A DNA stretch of 64,000 nucleotides from Morchella semilibera (taxonomy: Eukaryota; Ascomycota; Pezizomycetes; Pezizales; Morchellaceae), in the NCBI GenBank assembly GCA_009192285.1, contig WBVU01000008.1, positions 2,242,370 through 2,306,369 of the forward strand, read 5' to 3'. Within the stretch, counting starts at the first letter, position 1; each line of letters starts with the position of its first letter. Of this stretch, positions 21,951 to 33,573 are shown in pieces. Position numbers and translations under genes: made by a program. The notes under the pieces were generated by a model. The model was not told the DNA's origin and ran no database searches. It saw nothing but the letters and a program-made list of their open reading frames with translations.

Positions 21951-23102
21951 AGGTAACGCTCAAGCCGAGTAAGAATGTTTTGAAGGCTTTGCTGTATGGA
22001 GTTTGGCGGAGGTCGGTTCGTGTTTTGAGGTGGGATGGGGGGGATTTCGTTTTGCGGTGTTGGAATTTATTTGTAAGCCAAGGGTACCCCGGCCCTTTAA
22101 ATAAAGAATGATATCCTTAGAGCCCATAAGATTATTCCGACCTTTAAATAGGAATTGATTGTAGATGACTGAGCCTATGGGATAGTGCATGAGTAACAAA
22201 TCAGCAACATATACGTTGAGCCACTGTGAGAAGCTTTCGCAGGATCATGTTTAAACATCAAAGACTGTATCCCGTATCGTAGTGCTAGAATACCACCTAT
22301 TAGCCCTAGGTTCTATTGTTGCAAACCTGAACCACAGAGCTCAGATTTGCTGTCAGTTTATATCTCCGCCTTAGAAACGGCTAGGAATTTATCCTCTCAT
22401 GGTTAAAAATAACCAAACTCCCGCACCCAAATACCAAGCTTAATTCTGAAGGACTCGAAAATATCAGGCCGACCTTACTGCAATCGAGCGATCTGGACAA
22501 TCAGCAGTTGTTGAGCGAATAATCACGAGCTTTTGTTTGCCCTGCCATCTTCCTCACATCATCGTTGGTTGGTGAGATATTTGTTGTACTATTATTTGCT
22601 GTAAACTCTGGGATCAAAGGCTAGATGCTGATTGAAAGTGTATGTAGTGGGGGAAGGAGCGGAGGTTGTAGAGGAGAGTAGTACCTAGGCTATCCCCAAA
22701 GGTGCCCAGGTAGACCCCTTACCCAACATACATAAAGACTTCAATCCAAACAACGCCCTGCGCTGTGGTACCCATAACATTGAATACACATATTTAAACA
22801 CCACACATGACGTGTAGCCTCAGTAATCCTTAGGGTGGATAGGATTGGGAAGGATCAAATTTAGGTGCGCGAAGCTCCTACAAAAGCCTAGTTTCAAACC
22901 GCCAACCAAGCCCAAACAAGTGATACCTCCAGCAAGTTTTCTATAGAGGAGCACCAACACGTCTCTAAAATGCAAGTTTTCCAAACTACAGTTAACAGAA
23001 GGTTCTTGGGTCAGTATTGTTGATTATTATTTACTTAATCGGGAAATTGTTATCTTATCGGGAGATAATTATCAGATCATCTCTTATCCTTACTGTGACT
23101 CG
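21951..23102. other. spacer
   Basis: These 1.15 kb are AT-rich and hold no gene. The region near 22700-22900 has short open frames without bias. Confidence 0.4.
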
Positions 23103-23103
23103 C

Positions 23104-23116
23104 ACCCTAGCCCTAA
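23104..23116. promoter_or_regulatory. telomere-like ACCCTAGCCCTAA box upstream of RPS2
   Basis: The box lies about 180 bp before the RPS2 start codon. It matches the CCCTA-type elements seen in ribosomal protein promoters of filamentous fungi and, as TTAGGG, the Tbf1 site. The role here is inferred from position and sequence only. Confidence 0.45.
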
Positions 23117-23293
23117 TTAATATATCAAGGCCCACATGCCAAGCCCACACAAAATTCCACGATGCTCTCTACACCCAGCAAAAATAATCCCCTCAACACC
23201 AAGTAAGCATCACGACGAATCACCCACGGACAGCCCGCCCGATCCAAACTTCCCTAAACAAACCCCTAACACCAAAAACAACAACCAGGAATT

Positions 23294-24287
23294 ATGGCTG
23301 ACGCAGCTCAAGGAGGACGCGGTGGTGGATTCGGAGCCCGTGGTGGTGACCGTGGTGGTGACCGTGGCCGTGGCCGTGGTGGACGCCGTGGACCCCGCAG
23401 AGGTGCTAAGAACGAAGAGAAGGAATGGCAGCCGGTTACCAAGCTTGGACGTTTGGTCAAGCTTGGAAAGATAAAGAGCATGGAGGAGATCTACCTCCAC
23501 TCTCTCCCCATCAAGGAATACCAGATTGTGGACTTCTTCTTGCCCAAGTTGAAGGATGAGGTCATGAAGGTAAGCTTGAATTCCTTCCTGATCTCTGGGT
23601 CGAAGTGGTCTCGAGGACTGGGCGCGGGGGAGCTTTAAACGCAGGAGCGACGGGAATTGAAGGAATTGGGTAAATGGGAGGGTCAATCACTAAACCGCAC
23701 AACTTTCTAGATCAAACCCGTCCAGAAGCAGACCCGTGCCGGTCAGCGCACCCGTTTCAAGGCCATTGTCGTCATCGGTGACTCCGAGGGCCACGTAGGT
23801 CTCGGAATCAAGACCTCCAAGGAAGTCGCGACTGCCATCCGTGCCGCTATCATCATTGCTAAGCTCTCTGTCCTCCCCATCCGTCGTGGATACTGGGGTT
23901 CATCTCTCGGAGAGCCCCACTCTCTTGCTGCTAAGGAGTCTGGAAAGTGTGGTTCCGTTACCGTCAGGGTAAGCTACAAGGTCCTTTAGTTTTCAATGTG
24001 ATAATCTGTAATGCTAAAACGTCAAATAGTTGATCCCTGCTCCCCGTGGTACTGGTTTGGTCGCTTCCCCCGCCGTCAAGCGTCTCCTCCAGCTTGCTGG
24101 TGTCCAAGACGTCTACACCGCCTCTTCTGGTTCCACCAAGACCCTCGAGAACACCCTTAAAGCTACCTTCGCCGCCGTCGGTAACACCTACGCTTTCCTC
24201 ACTCCCAACTTGTGGAAGGAGACCAAGTTGCTGAGAAGTCCTCTGGAGGAGTTCTCCGACGACTTGAGGAGGAAGGAGAGGTATTAG
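23294..24287 (+). CDS. RPS2: 40S ribosomal protein uS5 (S2)
   Basis: Exons are 23294-23569, 23711-23968 and 24030-24287, all in phase 0, giving 263 residues. The N-terminus is the usual RGG-rich tract ([16 protein letters not shown]), target of arginine methylation in other eukaryotes. Then come [36 protein letters not shown] across the first join, the S5 fold with [20 protein letters not shown], and the C-terminal domain [21 protein letters not shown] across the second. It is part of the decoding-site region of the 40S subunit. Codon use is strongly C/T-ending, as expected for a highly expressed gene. Flanked by an upstream telomere-like box. Confidence 0.97.
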
Positions 24288-25245
24288 GCGGTTGTTTTTT
24301 TCCAGGTTAGGGATATTAAAAAAAAAATTAAAAAAGGTGCTTTCTTTTTCTCCAATTCTAGCTAATGATTATCCTGTTCAATGTGCCATGTGATTCCCGA
24401 AGAGGCAAACCCTTTGCTCTTATCAATATGGTGACAATTGTTTTTTCGTGGCTTGACAAGAACCCTTTAGCTTCGAAATACCATTTAGGACAGTAATCAG
24501 AACCTGTGACTAGGTGGTCTTTCGCATGGGGAATCAGTTGCCAATATCAGATGCGGTGTCTCCAGTAATGTTGGCATTTAGGTGGTCGGAATGCTTTTAT
24601 AAACCTTTATTAGCATTTTCGGCATGATAGAGTACTATTCCCGAAAAAAAAATAATAACTTGGTTCTCAAACTAAGCTCATGTATCTCTTTGTACTGTAA
24701 AAGATCCGTTAGTAGGGCTGAAGCACTCCGGGTACTCGCGGTATATGGAATCTACAATCTTGGGTCTAAGCATCAACCCTGATGCTATTTTGTTCAGTCA
24801 TCCTAGCCCTAAGGACATGAGTTATTGAAGCAAGGGCAAGGCCGAAGCTCAAGAAAGTTCTCGGTAAAGAGCTTACCAGGCTAAAGCTCAGGCTTTGTTT
24901 TAATAGAAGCCCACCCCGGCCCCATGCTAAACCGGGGGTTTTACACCCGAGTTTAAGATAAACAGTATTCCTGAGATACGAACATCGCTGCCTCTGCGCT
25001 TTCTCTAATTCAGTACAATCTGCCAACATGCCAGACAAATACCCACCATGCCCTCATTCCGTAACTATTGATTGTGCATGACCGATTTTGGAGTAGCATC
25101 ATGGTATCATCGTAGATATTAGCTATTGTAAATCCTTTTTAACGACTAATGGTACAACAGTTTAGCAATAATTTTTTGGACGTAAAGAGAACAGGAAAAA
25201 AAATCATTTCGAAACCCATCTTAGGAGAAAACACCCACCGGTCTT
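24288..25245. other. spacer between convergent RPS2 and U2AF
   Basis: These 958 bp between two 3' ends hold no supported gene. A CCTAGCCCTAAGG box lies at 24804-24816, the same kind of motif as upstream of RPS2, but here it is downstream of both genes. Confidence 0.4.
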
Positions 25246-26033
25246 TTACTCCCGCCTGCGCCTTCCATCAGCCGGTGAAACGCTCCTGCTGACACTCCTC
25301 TTGTCCCTTCCCCTAGCCCTCAACCATTTCTTCATTCCTAGCTCCAACTCCCTTTCCAAGTCTTTGCTTGGCTCCTTCCTGTGGATGAAATTGCAGAATC
25401 CTCCTCTTACACAGCCTTCTCCGCTATTTAAACGGCAACAAGCCTCCCTAAAATCTGTAACAGGCGACAATTCACAGTATATGGGACGCGCCGCATACCA
25501 TCTCGCATTGAGCGCGTCGCAGGCCGACTGCGCGTCTTCCTCGTATTTAAAGCGAGCATAAACGTTACCGATCAGATCTATGGTACGTTGCGCGCTCAAT
25601 TAGCTTCACATACCGCAAACTCGGCCATAACGTCCCTGGGCGTCAGAAAAGAGAGCAAAAACACATACGATCGTTATTGTTATCACACACGACAACCTCC
25701 TCCACTTCACCGTACTTGCACATTTCGCAGAAGAAATCCTCGTAAAAGGCGTCGAAGTGGTTCTGCAACTGGCTAGGATTCATCTTGTTTTTTGGGTCGA
25801 ATGCTGGGTTCTGGTAGAGGTTTGGGAGGAGAATTGTCTGCGAATATGAGGGCTTGACGTGCTTTCGGGAGCAGCGGTCACCGTGACGGCAGGCACCGAT
25901 TTTGTAGTAAAAGGAGCCTATTGTGCTAAGTTAGTAATGACAGCGAAGGGAGACAGACGTAAGAACAGAGGTGCGACATACAGTTAACCTTATCCTGCTC
26001 GGTACCAAAGATTGAAGCAAGATAGTTGGCCAT
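25246..26033 (-). CDS. U2AF1: U2 snRNP auxiliary factor small subunit (U2AF35/23)
   Basis: Exons are 25982-26033, 25669-25917 and 25246-25577, giving 210 residues. The first zinc finger is C-SFYYKIGACRHGDRCSRKH (CCCH). The U2AF-homology RRM follows (NPSQLQNHFDAFYEDFF, then CKYGEVEEVVVCDNNNDHL and GNVYARFKYEEDAQSA). A second CCCH finger (CCRLNSGEGCVRGGFCNFIH) and a short Arg/Ser tail follow. The protein recognises the AG at the 3' splice site, as a partner of the large U2AF subunit. Length is close to the fission-yeast U2AF23. All joins restore conserved residues. It sits with three other spliceosome genes in this window. Confidence 0.96.
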
Positions 26034-26672
26034 GATTTTGCTGTTCTAGTAGAGATGCTAGGTGTAGAAGATTTCGTGAAGTTGGTGATTTGAGAGGGAG
26101 GCAACGCGTGTGGAAGATGTGGCGATCGTCACAGCTAACGGAGGCTGAAAAGCCAAGCATCTGAGTCAGCCGCACCGCTAATCACTCGATGGAAGACCCT
26201 CAAATACATAAATGTATGCACCGAAACCTCCTCCCACTAAACCTCACTGTATAGCCGGGTCCGTAAAGTTTTAGCCACCTAGTCTCAAAGCTTATGAGTT
26301 CAAATAATGATATAAACAACCGGATAAAAATGACTACAAAGAGAAATTTACAGCCACACACCCCCACACTGCCGTCAATTGTAACGCTTTGTGGTGGGCG
26401 TACTGGCCAAGAACTTCTGAGTTTAAATATTTAGTTCTTGGCGACTGGTTTTTGGTGCGGATAGCCCCGCCAAGAGCTCAAAATCTAAAACCAAAAACTC
26501 GAAAACATGAGCGCGGCCAACACGCTCTAATGTTACCTTTCAAGGAAGCGGATATTTTTATAGGGTGCCTAGGTATGGACTACATGTAGTTATATGCTTG
26601 TACCAGGTTACCCATCTTAAAAGTAGATGCCCAGTCGGTCAGAACATTGAAAATGTCGATTAAAAAATATGA
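26034..26672. other. spacer upstream of U2AF1
   Basis: This stretch holds the U2AF1 promoter and AT-rich sequence. One ACTACATGTAGT palindrome lies at 26579-26590. No gene is seen. Confidence 0.4.
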
Positions 26673-26789
26673 ACGGGCGCCAGTGGCTAACCCCCACATT
26701 AGCATTGGCCGCATGCATCGAGAGTTGAACTCCTTTAAGTAGCATCGTCAATCTAATGTGGAGATTAAACCACTAGGCCATGTGCCCGT
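26673..26789 (-). pseudogene. tRNA-like sequence with inverted ends
   Basis: Read on the minus strand, ACGGGCACATGGCC starts the element, with an A box TGGCCTAGTGGTT and a B-box-like GAGTTCAACTC. The far end is an imperfect inverted copy of the start (ACGGGCGCCAGTGGC on the plus strand). So it combines tRNA-like promoter boxes with terminal inverted repeats of about 30 bp. This fits a tRNA-derived foldback repeat. Confidence 0.5.
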
Positions 26790-26849
26790 TATTATTGAAA
26801 CAGCATTTTTCACATCTTTGACCTGCGACTTCTAAGGGAAATCTCAAGG

Positions 26850-28814
26850 ATCTGATAAGATGGTTTTGCAGCAGCTATATGCACCCCACCCCACCGGTTC
26901 TCCACCCCACCGGTCTCCACCCCCGTACACAAGCACAAGACTTTGCATTTCGGGGAGGTCATAAGTCTCCAACCACATCTCATCCCCATAGGTAATTTTC
27001 ATTGTCAGTACTGCTTGCAAGACACATCTCCCATACCCTATGGAAAAAACCTTGGGAGAATTGAGGATCTGGGGATCCTTTGTCAACAATCGATCCAACG
27101 CGGGTTTTTTTGGCCCCCTCATGATCTCAATGAGCAGCCATGTAAATGCTCGCCCGGGGTGTTTTCTGTTCCAAGGTTCCAGAGATGTATGATCCAAAAG
27201 ATTTATAATATGAATAGGGTCTGATATATATTTCAACAATCTTGTCTTGTGGCTTTAATTCTTCGACAGAGAGAACCTCTTGAATAGACCTGTTTGCCGC
27301 CCAGACTGTGTAAAATCTGGGGCTAATGACGGTAAAGGTAATGTCAGGTAACTTTGTCTCTGCCCCAGCGGATTTAAATGTCTCTCTTTGAGGCAGATTC
27401 CCAATTCCGGCCGAATTGTAGTGTACTATGAGCGGAACTGGATGTTTTTCAATCCTAAGACGAAGGTAGAGTCTAAAATATTTCTCTAATTCACGTGTTA
27501 GAGTATCAAACCACTAATGTCTAGGTCTAATGGTCTCACATCTCCAACGCGGTTGCGTTTCGGCTAATTGTCTTCCCTTTCACCTCTGGTCTAAGATAGA
27601 CTTTTAGTCTCTTCCCTCCAAATAACTTTGTCGCCTCCTATATAATCCTGGGAAACGTTATCAAGCCGCTCCACTCATATTTGATAACGAATATTGTGGA
27701 AGTTATAGCCGACTTCGAAAGCTCCGAAAGAAATACCGGAGGTGCCACAGAGCGGAGACCTGCGATGAGTTTTTATGATTGGAACTATCATATAGAGTTA
27801 TTGTAGTCTTTATAACTCCACCGGAATCCACCTTTTCAGAGAGAGGATCGCGGGTCAGGGCGTTATATTTCCCCGTTCGGTCATTGAAGGCTGAAACATG
27901 AAACTCTTTAGAGAAGTCTTGACTGAGTGTTTGCCTGGATGAGACATTGGAATCCACTAGAGGGGAGCTAGATGGGCGACAAAGGTACATGTGTCTCTCA
28001 TCGAATGTATTGTTCACTTCGAGAATCACTAGAGACAATTCCCCCTCTTTATTTTAAGGTACCTTTATCCCCACATTATCATCAAAACTCTGTTGTAATA
28101 CAACGAAACTACATACCAGAAGCTCACAGGATTAAATCGGTATCCTAGAAATCGCGGAGCTGTAACAAGATAAACCGTGGGGTAATCATCAAGATTCATA
28201 TTCTATCACTCGCTTATTAGTACATTTCGTCCCTAGAGCACTAACCATATACAAACTACCCCTCCCCTGATACATACATTTTCAGCTAGAAAAGCTTTCA
28301 TTTTCTCCTCTAATGTTTCATTCCCACGCCTCAGGTAATCTCTTGAGTCCACCCCGAACAGCGACCATTCTTTATCTTTGTTATACCCGTTACTGAATGG
28401 GAACAAACGCCCTATTGAGCCTTGAAACCTCAGTGGTATTCCACACTGCAGAACGAAGTAGGCGAGTGAATGTCGCTGTGGAAATAAACGAGTGTGGTGC
28501 GTTCTGCAGCGAAAAAGTACTGGCTCTGAATACAGGCGCGTTTCACCCTGACCGGGCAGTTTGATGTCTTCTGAGAGGCTAGTGCAAGAGAGGCCGGCAA
28601 ATGCCGTCAGAGCTGTAGATAATAATGTTGCCGCAATTGTCCAGGACAGAGTTGTGGTTGATATTGGCAAGTCATTACGAAATGAGAATAAGCATAACCC
28701 TGCTATTGAGAGGGCCTCTTTAACTGCGCCAGAACGAGTATCATCGTTTAATTGCAGTACTGAGCTCAAAGATATTGATGCAAGAATTGTTGCGGGAAGC
28801 ACTGTTTGTGGCAT
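26850..28814 (-). pseudogene. decayed DUF1365-family gene
   Basis: The 5' half is well kept: exon 28278-28814 has an N-terminal hydrophobic part, then CRTHHTRLFPQRHSLAYFVL, GIPLRFQGSIG and WSLFGVDSRDYLRRGN. Exon 28117-28202 gives YLVTAPRFLGYRFNPVSFW. Then LSLVILEVNNTFDERHMYL and KEFHVSAFNDRTGKYN follow (about 27760-28040), and RIEKHPVPLIVHYN and ISPRFYTVW further down. This order is that of DUF1365 proteins, often found with cyclopropane-fatty-acid synthases. The frame is broken at least three times. Two breaks fall in homopolymers (G run near 28031, A run near 27770). In-frame TAG codons lie at 27638-27640 (after TFPRII) and 27514-27516. Splice sites of the first introns are still good, so decay is recent, or part of it is sequence error. 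Confidence 0.7.
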
Positions 28815-29502
28815 TGTAGCTGGTGTTAATGATAGGGCGTTATAGTTACTTGTTGAGACAAAGAGCAGTTGCAGGTTGCTCGATATCCCCTTCTCCGCAC
28901 TAAATTAGTGGGGAGGAAGGGGGGGTGTGGTAGACGTACCTTTATGAGTTAGGCTGCCTAGGAGTAAACCCTGATGTATATACATACATACAACTCTCGA
29001 TCCGAATTTGGTTCGTTCTGCATGCAGAGTGATCGGTCATGACTAAGCATGGCCTGTTTCCTTCACAGTACATCACTCGATACGTTGTTTTAAAAGAAAA
29101 GTTGTCTGTATTTAACCATTCACCTTACAGTCTTTTAAAGACGTGGAGTCTCATAGCATTGTTAAGCCTCATATTACAAGAGTAGGATTTATTGATGTCA
29201 GCACATATCCAGCGCGTTGGATAGATGTAGCCCAACGTGCCAAGTATCTTTCTAGCTATAGAGAAATACACATTGCCCTACAATAATAATGCCTTCTGGG
29301 GTAGGTTCTGGTTTTAAATCTAGGCTATGGCCTCAGAACCCAAACATATCCAACCATGAACATCCAATACATACAGGGTTAACACAAAAGGAAGTTACAC
29401 AAACATTCACAGAAGTCATGTACTCAGTCGTTAATTAAAAAGTCGGAATTTTTAGCAAGCTTTTGGTTGCAACGATATCCGACTACTTAGTTGATGCGTG
29501 AG
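28815..29502. other. spacer
   Basis: This stretch is the upstream region of the decayed DUF1365 gene plus AT-rich sequence. No gene is supported. Confidence 0.4.
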
Positions 29503-29616
29503 TACAGCGGTAGGTAATAGGTGATGGAACACAGAGATACCTATTTTGGTAAAACGCCACCAACGTTTGGTGTTTGTACTCTCAGGGTGTTCCATCACTT
29601 ATTATCTGTCGTTGTA
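29503..29616. mobile_element. small foldback element (about 114 bp, 30-bp inverted ends)
   Basis: The left arm 29503-29532 and right arm 29587-29616 match as inverted repeats at about 25 of 30 positions, perfectly over GTGATGGAACAC next to the loop. The five mismatches are all transitions. There is no coding capacity. It could form a long hairpin, like a miniature inverted-repeat element. No target duplication was recognised. Confidence 0.5.
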
Positions 29617-29784
29617 GGCTACATGTACACACCATGTAGTGAGTTCAGTGTGGAAGAAATGGACAGTTGTGGGTGTATTTATGATATAGTCAGTGTTCAT
29701 ATAAGTTATATTTGGTCGATTACGATACATATTATCCAAAAGGGTGCATAAATGTACACACAAACGCCCCCCCCCCGTCTTCAA

Positions 29785-29931
29785 TAGACGACTTCCCTGG
29801 CCACTCGGACACTCCCCCACTCGGACAGTCAATGATGATTGGTAGAGAAGCCACTTAAATTGTTGACCCTCCCTTTTTTACGTTAACTGTCCGAGTGAGG
29901 GGGGTGTCCGGGTGGCCAGGGAAACCGTCTA
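29785..29931. mobile_element. miniature inverted-repeat element (147 bp, about 48-bp inverted ends)
   Basis: The arms begin TAGACG at 29785 and end CGTCTA at 29931. Within each, CCCTGGCCAC, CGGACAC and CACTCGGACAGT are conserved with only a few changes. The centre is a short AT-rich spacer. The element has no reading frame. It looks like a non-autonomous DNA element (MITE). The left end is preceded by a C run (29768-29777). Confidence 0.7.
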
Positions 29932-30348
29932 ACCGCTTAAGATATTCTTTGAGCTGGCTGCGGCGGCACTGACAAAGCCCACTTTATACGCATACATGTA
30001 GTCACACACGGTAGAGTATATATTCTCTTAAGGAAACTACATGTAATCATTCAATCGTTATGGTACAGGGATTTTAAGCAGCTACTCCACGTAAACCGAG
30101 TGAGTAGACATGCATCTCTCGAAAATCCCTGCAGCCCCTGCCAGCCAGCGAGCATCTACACAAAAGATACACTATTTAATAAGAAATATAGAAAAGTAGG
30201 AAAGGACATAGAAATAGTATCGAACCCAAAAAAAAAAAATGAAAGAGAGAAAATGAACCATTCGCGCCTCCGAAATATTTTACATATTCTAAACACCATT
30301 TGCGATTAGGTTAATCGCTGCGCCTAATAATGAACGTAACGCCAGGAA
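29932..30348. other. spacer downstream of GLE1
   Basis: This stretch has two TACATGTA palindromes (about 29994 and 30036) and A-rich sequence (30180-30250). No gene is seen. Confidence 0.4.
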
Positions 30349-32191
30349 TTAGGAATTCTTCCACCAATCCTCCTCTCTCAAGTATTTGCCATATGCTTTG
30401 ACCGCCTGCGCGCCACCGAGACCAAGTTCTACACCTCTCACCGCCCACTCGGTGATACACAGCTCGACGAGCTTCTTGGCTTGGTGTCCATAAACACCAA
30501 CAAGCTTTTTGGCACCGACCTGCAAGAGTGTCTTCATAACGAAAAAATGCGAGTTGGTAAGCAGGTTCATGGGTTGGTTTAGCATGAAAGCGACCGCATG
30601 CCAGAGGTTGAAGATCGGGTAAGGGTTGATCATTTTAGAACCGCCAAAATCCCTGTGATAGAACGTTAGCTACTATGGCGGGCGGGCAGATATGGTGTGT
30701 GTCCTGAGATTCTGGTTGGTTACCTTCCAGCGATAGCAGCGTAACCTGCTGTCAACCCTACGAGAGAGTTGATATGAGCCTCCTCAGCTTCCCATGTACC
30801 GTTTTCGTCCAATTTCCAACCCAGTCGCTTTCTGTCTTTCTCCGTGTCTTCTGGTCCAAGTTCACCTCTCAAAATCGGGTTCTTTTTAAGAAGCCGAGCA
30901 AGGATAATGTCAATGAATGAATTGCCGTTGACAGTTAATCCTTCTCCAGCGAATGTAGAGATAAGGGTGATACCGAGCGGATCGGCTGTTTCGGGTTTAA
31001 TAGAGCATTCGGCTTCGACTTGCTTCACTAGTAGTTTTGCGAGTTCATTGACAGCCCATACAAAAGCGATGGGTATGGGGACATTGCTCTTGTCATTAGG
31101 GGCGAGAAAGAAGTCACTCGCGTTGACTTGCGGCCCGTTTGTATCTTTAAGAAGACCCATGAAAGTGTTTTTATAAAATTCGCGCTATTAAGTCTGTCAG
31201 TGAGGCTTCGAACAAGGGAGGGTAGTTTAGAAAAACTCACAACTGCAACTGTCTGCGTCTTCTCTCCGTTAAGTTGCCCCAACTTTGGGCGCAAATCGCG
31301 GCGTATTCCCATAAGATTTTTGCTCTTCATGAATTGCGATTCGTTGCTGACGTCTTGTCTCACCTTTTTCAAGGCAGTAAGGACCCGGCTGACAGCGATC
31401 GATTCAACACTAATATTTTTCCGTCCGTAGACTGAAGGAACATATTGTTGTTGTGGTTGCGCTTGCTGCTGCTGCTGCTGCTGTTTTTCGGAGTTGGCGG
31501 CTGCCTGTGCGCGATCCCTAGCATCCTTTTCTGCCTGCTGTTGCTTCAGCTGTGCCTCGACTTGGGCCTGCTCTCGTTGCCGCCGTTCGGCTTCGGCCCT
31601 CTGCTTTTCAGCCTCAATACGTGCCGTTTCCTCCTGTCTTCGCCTGCGTTCTAATTCCTCCTGCTCTCGTTGGCGTCTTTGTATCTCCTCCTGTCGAGCC
31701 CTTTCTTCTGCGGCTCGGCGAGCAGCCTCAGCAGCGGCTCTAGCCTGTTTTTCCCGCTCCTCCCGCTCTAACTGCTCTCGCTTGGCCTCCTCTGCCCGTC
31801 TAACCTCGAATATGCATCTGACCTTTTGCTGAAACCTATCTTCAAGTGCAGCAGCCTCCTGCGCATTGAAGCGGTTCTCTTCAAGATACAACAGTTTGAA
31901 TTCATGGTGAACTTTCTTGTCGTTGTTATTGATCCCAGCAATAGTGTATTCATGGGCCTTGAGGTCCAGAGAGCCAAGTCGTTCGGCGGTCGCTTGCGCA
32001 TGGGAGACAGAATTGCTCTTCCCTAAGGTCGTGGAGGCCTGTGACAGCCCATATAAGCTGGGGGTATCGTAGTTGTTGAGATCTTTAAATAGATCATCTT
32101 CGTCTGCAGATTCGGGCTCAGACCACTCGCCGTCGGATTCGGGCAAGGGTAATCTAGCTTCCTCCGGGTTAAAGGAATATGACGATGGCAT
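30349..32191 (-). CDS. GLE1: mRNA export factor GLE1
   Basis: Exons are 31241-32191, 30724-31184 and 30349-30652, giving 571 residues. The N-terminal 110 residues are acidic. A long coiled coil rich in Glu, Arg, Lys, Ala and Gln follows (about residues 118-255, including a Gln run). The C-terminal half is the HEAT-like GLE1 domain with IAFVWAVNELAKLLVKQVEAE, ADPLGITLISTFAGEG and HAVAFMLNQPMNLLTNSHFF in two shorter matches. The second join gives AGR-DFGGSKMINPYPIFNLWHAV in pieces. Gle1 with inositol hexakisphosphate activates the DEAD-box ATPase Dbp5 at the cytoplasmic face of the nuclear pore. The first acceptor (TAATAG before CGCGAATTT) was chosen to join the C-terminal frame at REFYKNTFMG. 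Confidence 0.95.
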
Positions 32192-33573
32192 GAGTGCGGT
32201 TTTAATTCCTGCGTGATCCTAAATCTGGGGGCACTGAGGAAATAAGCACGTCTGGTTGGTTCACGGGGAGGATAAGCGAAGATCAGGCGGTCCGCTGTCG
32301 GAGGAGAAAACGGTAGTAGAGCGGATTGGAGCAGACAGAAGGGAATAGAGGTAAGAGGCAGAGAGATAACTCTTGACTCGATAGTGGGGGAGTGCGAGCA
32401 ACATACCGATTGGGGAACTGACGATTTGTGCGTGTGGAGGTTGTATGATGTCGAGGGGGGGTGGAGGCTGGGATGTGAGCTGCTGTTGGTGATTTAGCTG
32501 CTACACGCGATCACGGGTGTGGCTAAACCCAAATAAATCAGTGCTTGAGAGGCATGGCGTAGGCGCGCTGGTCAGTCAAGAAAATGTGGGCAAATTTATA
32601 ATTCGCATATCACCCAAAGTGGTTTGTGCTTTGCCATGACACATAACTAACAAGTCCCGTTGTCGATCAGCTAAAAAAAAAGAGCTCTTTAGTAGAATTC
32701 AAAATACCAATCTCCTAATATAACCTACATGTGTCTATAACATCTATATAATCTCATATAGTAGCAATACAGGCGCTTGAGACTTTAAATATGACTCATT
32801 GTATATTCTGTAGGCAGCCAGCTGCGAGTGCCACACTACAATCTGCCGTGCTTCAAAATAAAATTTCCTATTTGTCAAGAACTGAGATCCCCGCTATCTA
32901 ACCGGCCGTTTAAACCTATGTACTTGTATGTATCATGTAGTATTATTTCCCATCACAGACAGCAGCAACATGCACCCCCAACACAACTCGTTGAAGGCTT
33001 ATTTCATGGCTAGCGAGCTAGAAAACCCGTCTTATAGACATCGAGTGATAATATATGATCGGGTGACCTCCGCAAGTTGTGGGATATATGAAGTACATAT
33101 ACTTCTACATATATACTTTGTGATTAGATTGTATGCTTTGTTTTTGCGTTATGTAATGGTTATACTGGGGTGGGCTTACTTAGATGCATGTACTTAATAT
33201 TGTGTACTCTATTTTTGTGATTGATAATTACTTACATGTACATACATGTAGTAGTAGGGTTTGAAGTTTTCTTTCGGGATAGTGGTGTTTGGGACCCGAG
33301 CCGCCGCTCAAATTATTGTTTCTGGCCGGGGGGGGGGGGGGGTGCTAGCCTTGGTAAGATCAAACAGCATGCTATTTTTAATATATACACAAACACGAGG
33401 TGCCCCATAAATATAGGCCTGCCTTCTAGGAGTAACACCGATGAACAATACGCACAAGCCCGAAGACACCAATTTGAAGAAAAGATAAATGAAAACCAAA
33501 ATCCATGTAGCTACCCCTCCCCCCCCCAAAAAAAAAACGAAAAAAAAAAAAAAAACACGAACACACATACTCT
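32192..33573. other. GLE1 promoter region and spacer
   Basis: The first 300 bp are the GLE1 promoter. Later sequence is AT-rich, with two overlapping-type palindromes at about 33235 and 33245, a run of 16 G at 33330-33345 and A runs at 33528-33555 close to the SPT3 stop. No gene is supported. Confidence 0.4.

Noticed and set aside
26844-27239. Minus-strand 131-residue frame as an independent gene
   Set aside because: It overlaps the 3' part of the decayed DUF1365 gene in another frame and has no domain of its own.
29503-29931. Whole stretch as one composite transposon
   Set aside because: The two foldback units have unrelated ends and separate boundaries, so they are treated as two elements.
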